Shown here: positions 58,277 to 64,000 of the stretch, one piece after another
Layout of the letters: each line of letters opens with the position of its first letter
Position numbering within the stretch: position 1 is the first letter of the stretch
Assembly (NCBI GenBank): GCA_035508795.1
Contig: DATJMJ010000023.1
Span: forward strand, 1 to 64,000
DNA from: DATJMJ01 sp035508795
GTDB lineage: Bacteria > Actinomycetota > Acidimicrobiia > Acidimicrobiales > Palsa-688
Length of the DNA: 64,000 bases
Reading direction: 5' to 3'
Position numbers and translations under genes: made by a program
Notes under the pieces: generated by a model
Databases searched by the model: none
What the model was told of the DNA's origin: nothing
The model's input: only the letters and a program-made list of their open reading frames with translations

Positions 58277-58567
58277 TTGCTGACGGTAGTAGCGCGCTAC
58301 AAAGCAAAGCCTGGCCGAGGAGGAGAGGTGGCAGCCACGCTCGCCAAACATGTCCTGGCGACACGCAAAGAACCCGGGTGCGTCCAATTCGTTGCATACC
58401 GGAGCAAGTCTGACGCGGACAGGTTCCTTCTCTACGAGCAGTACCTGGACGACGCTGCCTTCGAGGCGCACCGTGCGAGCGAGCACTTCCAGCACTACGT
58501 GGAGGGCATCATTGCCCCCCTGCTCGACGATCGGGACCGGGACACCTACGACGAGGTACTGCCGTAG
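58277..58567 (+). CDS. antibiotic biosynthesis monooxygenase (ABM) domain protein
   Basis: About 96 aa from TTG 58277, which has AGGGAGG upstream; ATG 58229 would add 16 residues. A dimeric ferredoxin-like fold of the YgiN/quinol-monooxygenase type: LTVVARYKAKPGRGGEV, REPGCVQFVAYRS-like (here KEPGCVQFVAYRSKSD), FLLYEQYLDDAAFEAHRASEHFQHYV. Substrate unknown, possibly quinols or reactive intermediates. Confidence 0.85.
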   Translation: MLTVVARYKAKPGRGGEVAATLAKHVLATRKEPGCVQFVAYRSKSDADRFLLYEQYLDDAAFEAHRASEHFQHYVEGIIAPLLDDRDRDTYDEVLP

Positions 58568-58620
58568 AGGACGGCCTATTCACTGCCACAGGAAGGACGT
58601 TCTTTTCGTGCAGAGCTGTC

Positions 58621-59235
58621 CTGTTCGATTGCGACGGCGTGCTCGTCGACTCCGAGGAGAGCGTGATGTCGGCTTGGGCCAGGTGGGCGCGCGACCTCGG
58701 GCTCGATGCAGGGAAGGTCTGCGAGCTGGTGCATGGCCGGCGCTCGGCTGACACCGTCGCGCTGCTGCTGGAGGAGGAAAGCCGTCCGGAGGCCTTGGCG
58801 CGGATCGACCGTTACGAGATGGAGGACGCAGGGACCATAAAGGCGGTAAAAGGTGCTTCCCGTCTCCTCGCAAAGATGCCGCGTGGACAATGGGCGGTCG
58901 TGACCTCGGGCCGCGCCGAGCTCGCCAGCGCGCGGCTCGCGGCGGCTCGGTTGCCCACCGCCGCTGTCCTCGTGAGTGCCGATGACGTGACCGCCGGAAA
59001 GCCTGACCCGGAGGGCTACCTGATGGCGGCGGAGCGCCTAGGCGTCCCAGTGGTCGAGACGGTGGTGCTCGAGGACGCCCCCGCAGGCATAGACGCAGCG
59101 CGCGCTGCCGGCGTTGCAGCCGTGATCGGGGTTGGTGACCGTGCCGGTGCCCGGGCCGACCTCGCCATTGCCGACCTATCGTGCTTGCGCTGGGCGAACA
59201 AAGGGCTCGAGGTGCTGTCACCGCAAATCCTTTGA
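58621..59235 (+). CDS. HAD-family hydrolase (sugar-phosphatase / beta-phosphoglucomutase-like), start uncertain
   Basis: The catalytic strand LFDCDGVLVDSEESVM begins at 58621, with the nucleophile Asp and the general acid Asp two residues later. Cap helices follow, then VVTSGRAEL (motif II), VSADDVTAGKPDPEGYL with the motif III Lys, and VVLEDAPAGIDAARAAG (motif IV). There is no ATG/GTG/TTG in this frame before the strand: the frame is open upstream, GTG 58608 is out of frame, and GTG 58639 would remove the nucleophile. Either a CTG start (58621) or a small frameshift near 58610-58620 is needed. Confidence 0.7.
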   Translation: MFDCDGVLVDSEESVMSAWARWARDLGLDAGKVCELVHGRRSADTVALLLEEESRPEALARIDRYEMEDAGTIKAVKGASRLLAKMPRGQWAVVTSGRAELASARLAAARLPTAAVLVSADDVTAGKPDPEGYLMAAERLGVPVVETVVLEDAPAGIDAARAAGVAAVIGVGDRAGARADLAIADLSCLRWANKGLEVLSPQIL

Positions 59236-59390
59236 ACGGGGCCGGCTGGACAATGGACGATGCCGCCCCGTGTTCCTGGGCGTCGGTCCTGCGTGCCTAC
59301 TCGGCGTCGAGTGGGCGACCGTCTCGTCTTTGGCCACCGGTGCCAGCACGCTTGACTGGCTGTCGCCACATTTGCCGCGGGGGTTGACCC

Positions 59391-59699
59391 ATGACATCCC
59401 AACCCCCGCTCCTCTCGAAGATTTCCGGGCCCAGTCCCGCGACCTGTACGTCCCTGCTCTACACGGACCACATAGGTCGCCAGCGGACGATCCCTCGTTT
59501 CCGCCTGCTCCCGGCCAACTGGACCTGGATAGCGTCGTTGACCCGTCACTGGTACCTCGATTGGGAAGGGCCTCGGCCCGAGAACCTCGTCCGGGCAGCC
59601 AACGACGCCGTCATGCGCGACCACGAAGCCGCTCAGAGACGTGAGGGCGAGCGCCGAGGGCCAAGCGGAGACCCGCACGCAAGCGCCGGTTGCCCGTAG
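59391..59699 (+). CDS. hypothetical protein
   Basis: 102 aa from ATG 59391. Not recognised. It has a Trp/Arg-rich middle (NWTWIASLTRHWYLDWEG) and a charged helical end (AVMRDHEAAQRREGERRG). It ends 11 bp before the DUF1684 gene, which supports co-transcription. The coding case rests on spacing and the lack of a better frame; it may be spurious. Confidence 0.45.
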   Translation: MTSQPPLLSKISGPSPATCTSLLYTDHIGRQRTIPRFRLLPANWTWIASLTRHWYLDWEGPRPENLVRAANDAVMRDHEAAQRREGERRGPSGDPHASAGCP

Positions 59700-59710
59700 C
59701 GTGAGCCCGA

Positions 59711-60352
59711 GTGACTACCGACTTGGGCCAAGCCACCCGCCGCGTCGGCCCTCCAGCCGAGCTGGAGCTGATGGACTGGCGGCACCGGGTTAGCGACCTT
59801 TACTCGCTCGTGCGGGCCGAGCCCGACGCCGAGCTGGCTCATGCGCTCTGGCGCCGAGGCCGCGGCGAGCTGTTCACTTCTCACCCGCAAAGCCCTCTCG
59901 AGCCCGAGGACCCGTTGCGCCGGACTGGTGTCCCGTATTGGCCTTACGTCCCGGGCTTGCGCTTCGAGCTGGAGCTTCTGCCCTTCGGCGCACCTGTGCG
60001 GTCTGTCGGGACGGGAGGCGAAGAGGTGACAACGATGCGTGCCATTGGCAAAGTGGAGATCCCATCGCCCGTTGGCGCCTCTGTAGCGGTCTGGTGGCTA
60101 GCTCAGTACGGAGGGGGCCTCTTTCTGCCCATCAGAGACGGCACCTCTGGTAAGAGCTCCTACGGCGGGGGGCGCTACCTTTTCGACACTGCGAAGGGTG
60201 CCGGCCTCGGGGGCACGTACGAAAAGCTGGTCGTCGACCTCAATTTCCTATACCACCCCTCGTGCCGTTACAGCCCTCAATACACGTGCCCGCTGGCGCC
60301 GCCGGAGAACACCATCGCGTGGCCAATCGAAGCGGGCGAGCGGCTCACCTAA
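59711..60352 (+). CDS. DUF1684 domain-containing protein
   Basis: 213 aa from GTG 59711. N-terminal LMDWRHRVSDLYSLVR and FTSHPQSPLEPED, central beta strands, and the strongly conserved C-terminal block GGGRYLFDTAKGAG, VVDLNFLYHPSCRYSP, CPLAPPENTIAWPIEAGER. Members of this family are of unknown function, widespread in actinobacteria. Confidence 0.85.
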   Translation: MTTDLGQATRRVGPPAELELMDWRHRVSDLYSLVRAEPDAELAHALWRRGRGELFTSHPQSPLEPEDPLRRTGVPYWPYVPGLRFELELLPFGAPVRSVGTGGEEVTTMRAIGKVEIPSPVGASVAVWWLAQYGGGLFLPIRDGTSGKSSYGGGRYLFDTAKGAGLGGTYEKLVVDLNFLYHPSCRYSPQYTCPLAPPENTIAWPIEAGERLT

Positions 60353-60413
60353 CCCGTCCTGCGGACACTGCGCCCTATTGAGCTGGCTGCGGCGGTCGGG
60401 AAGGCTTGGAGAG

Positions 60414-60674
60414 GTGAGGCACGCCACCGATGACGACCTCCAACGAGTAGCCGCTTTCCTTGCGCGCCTGCGGGCCGAGCCCGAGCTGCGTGAGCGGACG
60501 CCCGGTAGCTTTTCGCGCGGCTCGCGGGCCTTCCTTCACTTCCACGCAGACCGGGAGGACATATACGTCGACGTGAGGCTAGGCGGCGTTTTCGAAAGGG
60601 TAAAAGTCACCACGGTCGAGGAGCAAGAAGAACTTTTGGCCCGAGCTCGGAGGAGCTTGGAGAGCCAGGACTGA
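60414..60674 (+). CDS. small conserved hypothetical protein (MmcQ/YjbR-like sequence pattern)
   Basis: 86 aa from GTG 60414. Pattern: GSFSRGSRAFLHFHADREDIYVDVRL then FERVKVTTVEEQEELLARA, alternating strands like the luminal part of MmcQ/YjbR-type proteins (xxKAFLHFH...ADVRL...FERxxVTT). The family link is tentative. It follows the DUF1684 gene by 61 bp. Confidence 0.6.
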   Translation: MRHATDDDLQRVAAFLARLRAEPELRERTPGSFSRGSRAFLHFHADREDIYVDVRLGGVFERVKVTTVEEQEELLARARRSLESQD

Positions 60675-60763
60675 TGTCTAGCGCCTAACTTGGCACGGGT
60701 ACGGTTCACCCGCGCTGGACCTCCGCCGCGATCCTCCACCACTCTGACCAGCCACTCCTCGAG

Positions 60764-60838
60764 TCGGGAAGGGGGGATTTGAACCCCCGGCCTCAGCGTC
60801 CCGAACGCTGCGCGCTAACCAAGCTGCGCTACTTCCCG
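60764..60838 (-). tRNA. tRNA-Pro (anticodon CGG)
   Basis: On the minus strand, acceptor CGGGAAG (60838-60832) pairs with CTTCCCG (60771-60765), discriminator A at 60764. Anticodon arm CAGCG-TTCGGGA-CGCTG gives CGG. T-arm GGGGG-TTCAAAT-CCCCC. No CCA is encoded. It lies 79 bp after the receiver gene on the same strand. Confidence 0.92.
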
Positions 60839-60917
60839 TTGCCGATGCCCAGGGCATTCGGCAACCCATATCGTACCCAAGCGACCCCGCTGCCCGCCTC
60901 CGGGTCGCAGCCCGCCG

Positions 60918-61340
60918 TCAGTACGGGAGCACATCCGCCGGGGATGGCTCGTAGCTCGGGTCGGGGTACGTCTCGCCTGCGAGCACCGCACCCACGGCTT
61001 CGCTCACCCTCATCGGGTCGAGGGGTTTGAGGAGCCACCCGGGGACCCCTGTGCGCTTGGCAAGGAACACGTCTGAACGCCGGTCGAGGAGAAGCAGCAC
61101 CGGTGTGGGGTCGAGCCTGCCGGCACCGGCTTCAAGGGCGATGTCCATCGCGACGGCGTAGCCGCCCATCGACCCGACCTGGAGGTCCGCCACAACGAGG
61201 TCTGCTCGCCTCTCCTGGAGCGCCGCCACGACACCCCGGCCCGAACGAACCCACCGAAGGTCCGTCCCCGGTCCCTCGACCGCCGAGCGGACCTCGTCGT
61301 AGACCTGGGCCGAGTCGGTGACTACTAACAGGTCTGGCAC
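60918..61340 (-). CDS. response-regulator receiver domain protein
   Basis: 140 aa, receiver only. Phospho-acceptor Asp52 in LVVADLQVG, conserved Lys in GWLLKPLDP near residue 105. The N-terminal acidic pair is reduced to one (VVTDSAQ). Start GTG 61340. No output domain or histidine kinase is nearby. It is divergent from a STAS anti-sigma antagonist (101 bp), suggesting a signalling link. Confidence 0.82.
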   Translation of the reverse strand: MPDLLVVTDSAQVYDEVRSAVEGPGTDLRWVRSGRGVVAALQERRADLVVADLQVGSMGGYAVAMDIALEAGAGRLDPTPVLLLLDRRSDVFLAKRTGVPGWLLKPLDPMRVSEAVGAVLAGETYPDPSYEPSPADVLPY

Positions 61341-61441
61341 CTCCCGAGGCTACCGCGCCACCAAAGCGGGTAGCATCTCGACATCCAGCCCGCAACGGGC
61401 AGCGCGCGCCGCGGTGGGCGCGGAGGTCCCTGGGAGGTGGC

Positions 61442-61810
61442 GTGCTCAAGATCGAGCAAGAACAAACAGAGGACGGCTACACCATTTGCCGCCCGATAGG
61501 CGAGCTCGACGCCTTCACGGTGAGCCAGTTCCGGCAGGCCCTGGCTGAGATCGCATCGCAACCCCGGCTCATCATCGACATGAGCGGCGTCCCGTTCGTG
61601 GATTCGGCCGGCCTCGGGGCTCTCATCGGTGGGATCCGCCGGGCCCGCGAGCTGGGCGGCGACGTAGCCGTCGTGTGCAACCGCCCGAGCTTGGTGAGGA
61701 CCCTGCGGACGACCGGGTTCGACCGCATAGTCACATTGACGGACAACGTGGACGACGCCAAGGCGGCCTTCGAGAAACAGCCAGGCACCGGCACCCCGGC
61801 TGAACGCTGA
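61442..61810 (+). CDS. STAS-domain anti-sigma factor antagonist
   Basis: 122 aa from GTG 61442 with GGGAGGT upstream. SpoIIAA/RsbV-type fold: RPIGELDAFTVSQFRQAL, LIIDMSGVPFVDSAGLGALIGG with phospho-Ser55 in DSAGLG, and GGDVAVVCNRPSLVRTL. Such proteins release sigma factors when unphosphorylated. No anti-sigma kinase (RsbW) or sigma gene is in view. Convergent with the ArsA gene (11 bp gap). Confidence 0.92.
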   Translation: MLKIEQEQTEDGYTICRPIGELDAFTVSQFRQALAEIASQPRLIIDMSGVPFVDSAGLGALIGGIRRARELGGDVAVVCNRPSLVRTLRTTGFDRIVTLTDNVDDAKAAFEKQPGTGTPAER

Positions 61811-61821
61811 ACGCTGAACGC

Positions 61822-63102
61822 TCATATCGGGTGAGTAGGGCCGGCGGCCGGCCCCCGGTCAAGCTCGGGGCCCAGTACCTCGTCGAGGAAAATGGAGACC
61901 TCTTCGAGGGCATCCAGATCCGCCACTTCCCGGGCCAGGAACGGGACCCGGGCCAACGTCGCCTCAGGCAGTGCGGCGCCAAGCCGCCCAAGCTGCTCCT
62001 CTTCCTTCAGCCAGACCATCCGCAATTGCTCCAGGTTGGACACAAGCGGCGCAAGGGGTGTGGTGGAAAGCATCTCGGCAGTGCGTTGGTCAATCTCGGC
62101 ATAACTGGGGTGGCAGCGGTTGGCGACGACGGTTTTTGCAGTCACCCCGGCCAAGGAAAGTTGCGAGGCGAGGTAGAGCGCCTCGTCCACCGTGTCGCGG
62201 CGGGGGGCGCAGACCAAAAGGAACGACGTCCGCGGAGAATGCAGGAGCTCGTCGGCTCGCAGTGCGCGGGCGCGGAACCCTTCTTCCATGCCTTCAAATT
62301 GCGTGAAAAACTGCACGGTGTCGCTGACAACCTGACCGCCTGCCACCTTGGCGATGGTCCGCAACATAAGTTGCGCGCCGATCTCGAGCGCCCTCAAACC
62401 GGCCCGCGTAGGCGTCATCAAGAGGCGGAAAACCCGGTTGTCGAGCAACCTCGCGAGGTGCTTCGGGGCCTCCATGAAATCGAGGGCGTGCTGCGCCGGA
62501 GGCGTGTCGACGACGATCAGGTCGAACAAGCCGCTTTCGCGGAGCTCGTAGAGTTTTTCGACCGCCATGTACTCCTGGGTCCCGGAAAGAGCACCGGCGA
62601 TATTGCGGTAAAGGGGGTTGGAAAGTATGGCCGCCGCCTGCCCCGAGCTCGTGGCGTAGCGGCTGACGAGGTCGTCGAAAGTGCTCTGGGCATCGAGCAT
62701 GACGGCCCACAGCTGCCCCGGCCAGCGTTCGCCGGCTAACCCAGGCCCGGCCCCCTCCGCTGTACCGCGCACGGTATGAGGTTCATTGCCCACGTCGCTC
62801 ACCCCGAGAGCGTCTGCGAGCCGCCGTGCAGGGTCGATCGTAACGACGCAAGCGCTCCGGCCCGCGCGAGCCGCACTGAGCGCAATGGCGGCCGCGGTGG
62901 TCGTCTTGCCGACCCCGCCCGGGCCAATGCACACGACGACCTCCCCGCGCGGGGCGCCTCCCCCCGCCACCTCGCCAAGCGGCGCGTCGTCAGGCCCTGC
63001 CTCGCCCGGCGGCACCTCGTCCGGCCCGGCATCGTCCGGCTCCACGTTGTACGGCTGCGCCGGCGCCTCCCCTCCTGAGCTCACGAGCTGACGGGGACCC
63101 AT
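61822..63102 (-). CDS. ArsA/GET3-family ATPase (BagB/Rv3680-like)
   Basis: 426 aa from ATG 63102. A Pro/Asp/Gly-rich N-terminus of about 50 residues precedes the P-loop GPGGVGKTT (deviant Walker motif with Pro where the signature Lys would be). Then VVTIDPARRLADALG (switch I) and VVDTPPAQHALDFMEAPKHL (switch II). The tail matches actinobacterial paired ArsA proteins such as M. tuberculosis Rv3680, which with Rv3679 forms a heteromeric ATPase. It overlaps the upstream partner by 22 bp. Confidence 0.87.
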   Translation of the reverse strand: MGPRQLVSSGGEAPAQPYNVEPDDAGPDEVPPGEAGPDDAPLGEVAGGGAPRGEVVVCIGPGGVGKTTTAAAIALSAARAGRSACVVTIDPARRLADALGVSDVGNEPHTVRGTAEGAGPGLAGERWPGQLWAVMLDAQSTFDDLVSRYATSSGQAAAILSNPLYRNIAGALSGTQEYMAVEKLYELRESGLFDLIVVDTPPAQHALDFMEAPKHLARLLDNRVFRLLMTPTRAGLRALEIGAQLMLRTIAKVAGGQVVSDTVQFFTQFEGMEEGFRARALRADELLHSPRTSFLLVCAPRRDTVDEALYLASQLSLAGVTAKTVVANRCHPSYAEIDQRTAEMLSTTPLAPLVSNLEQLRMVWLKEEEQLGRLGAALPEATLARVPFLAREVADLDALEEVSIFLDEVLGPELDRGPAAGPTHPI

Positions 63103-64000
63103 TTTTGGACCGACGCTGCCAGCGCGTCGGTCAGCGCCTCGAGCTGGTCGAGCCCGAGCTCGGCGCTGAAGCAGAACGGGAGCTCCAGCTGAGGCAACGG
63201 CAACTCCTCCTTGAGGCGTGCGACCTGGGCGGCCTGCGAGGCCTGCCTCTGCAGCCGGAGGCTCGCAGCGGCGGCGAGGCTCTCGCTCTCCGGACGGCTC
63301 AGTCGGGCGCCGGCACCCTCGGCGAGGAGGGCGAGGTCTTCTGGAGCCGTCCCCGCCGGGAGGTCGAGCACAGGGAACCGTGCGTTCACCACCACGCCGC
63401 ACAGTTTCACCCCGATCCGGTCCTCGAGGAGCGCAGCGGTTTCGACCGTCTCCCCCACAGGAGTCTCTTCAGGCGTCGTCACGAGGAGCACCTGGCAGCG
63501 CTTTGGGTCCGAGAGCATCTCCACGACCTCCTCGGCCTGCGCCCGCACGGGCCCCCCACCGGCAGCCTCCAGCAGGCCAAGAGGGCTCTGGAGAAAACGG
63601 ACGGCGTGGCCGGCTGCAGGCGCGTCCAGCACGATGACATCAGCTGCTCCGGCCGAACCCGCGGCGGCTGCCCTTTCCATCTGCTTGATCTTTCCGAGAA
63701 CGAGGATGTCGGGCATGCCCGGCACTGCCGTAGCCACAACGTCAAGGGCGCCCGTGCTGACCAGGCGCCGCGAGAGCCGGCGCATCCCGTGCAAGTGGAG
63801 GTACTCCACGAGCGCCGTGTCGGGCCTCAATGCCCTTGCCTGGACCTCCCCGCCGTCATCGCCGCGCGACCGCAGAACTACCTGCTCGTACTGGAGCCCG
63901 TGCTCGCGCCCGAAAAGGCGGGCGAGGTGGGCGACCTCGGGCTGGCGGCGCGCCCCCGGCACACCAAGTTCGACGACCAGCGCCCGTAATCCCTCTCGCG
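63081..64000 (-). CDS. ArsA-family ATPase (BagA/Rv3679-like), 5' partial
   Basis: The frame is open to the right edge and the P-loop lies beyond it; the visible part begins with LRALVVELG, the strand after the Walker helix, then PEVAHLARLFGREHG. A switch II-like VIVLDAPAAGHAVRFLQSPLGL follows. The nucleotide base-binding GVVVNARFPV region and a helical C-terminus complete the fold. It precedes and overlaps the second ArsA gene, so the two are translated together and probably form a heterodimer as known for Rv3679-Rv3680. Confidence 0.85.
   Translation of the reverse strand, partial: REGLRALVVELGVPGARRQPEVAHLARLFGREHGLQYEQVVLRSRGDDGGEVQARALRPDTALVEYLHLHGMRRLSRRLVSTGALDVVATAVPGMPDILVLGKIKQMERAAAAGSAGAADVIVLDAPAAGHAVRFLQSPLGLLEAAGGGPVRAQAEEVVEMLSDPKRCQVLLVTTPEETPVGETVETAALLEDRIGVKLCGVVVNARFPVLDLPAGTAPEDLALLAEGAGARLSRPESESLAAAASLRLQRQASQAAQVARLKEELPLPQLELPFCFSAELGLDQLEALTDALAASVQKWVPVSS

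Noticed and set aside
1..64000. CRISPR array or rRNA operon
   Set aside because: No regularly spaced direct repeats with unique spacers and no rRNA-like stretch seen on either strand.

Overview
The window is GC-rich throughout, uses GTG and TTG starts often, and packs genes into operons with 1-8 bp start/stop overlaps. It carries menaquinone-type respiration genes, an F420-type LLM oxidoreductase, Rex, an RsiG-like anti-sigma candidate and a BagA/BagB-like ArsA pair. Together these point to an actinobacterium. The gene order proC - excisionase-like HTH ... rex - hemA - hemC - cobA/hemD - hemB resembles known actinobacterial synteny (Mycobacterium Rv0500-Rv0512, Streptomyces rex-hem). Members of Acidimicrobiia would fit best, but that is inference; no rRNA or marker tree is available here.

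Layout. 1-3233: a sugar-type ABC importer operon (solute-binding protein cut by the window edge, then two permeases), with a strong hairpin between binding protein and permeases. 3234-6623: a decayed hydrolase remnant, a DHA2-type MFS exporter and a secreted seven-repeat FG-GAP beta-propeller. 6636-10432 (minus): a carbohydrate cluster of GH127 beta-L-arabinofuranosidase, an atypical HpcH/HpaI aldolase and an orphan MalG-type permease. 10510-16502: LLM oxidoreductase, secreted alpha/beta hydrolase, CorA, then a divergent pair of signalling genes (PAS-LuxR regulator and PAS-GAF-GGDEF cyclase) flanking a palindrome. 16584-20251: a divergent carboxyltransferase, a YgjP-like metalloprotease and a histidine phosphatase (minus), then a MoaD/ThiS-like domain that runs in frame, without a stop, into an RsiG-like c-di-GMP-binding anti-sigma protein. 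20576-30631: proC, HTH, SAM hydrolase, mgsA, rex and a full tetrapyrrole operon (siroheme synthase N-domain, hemA, hemC, cobA-hemD, hemB, hemL).

30641-48767: a menaquinone/geranylgeranyl-reductase-like flavoprotein is divergent from a complete 14-gene nuoA-N complex I operon. 48828-55579: serpin, a large lysyl-phosphatidylglycerol-synthase-like membrane protein with a degenerate phosphoesterase head, a PNK-phosphatase-like HAD, an HtpX-like protease and YajQ. 55629-57920: tRNA-Tyr followed by a tyrosine integrase, an IS3 remnant and small membrane proteins, which looks like a decayed integrated element. 57953-60674: CsbD, ABM monooxygenase, HAD, DUF1684 and small unknowns. 60764-64000: tRNA-Pro(CGG), a receiver protein, a STAS anti-sigma antagonist and a tandem ArsA-type ATPase pair cut by the right edge.

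The most interesting theme is second-messenger and sigma control. A GGDEF cyclase, a two-motif RsiG-like protein fused to a ubiquitin-like sulfur-carrier domain, YajQ and a STAS antagonist all lie within the window. The respiratory part also forms a functional unit: Rex, heme synthesis, quinone reduction and complex I.
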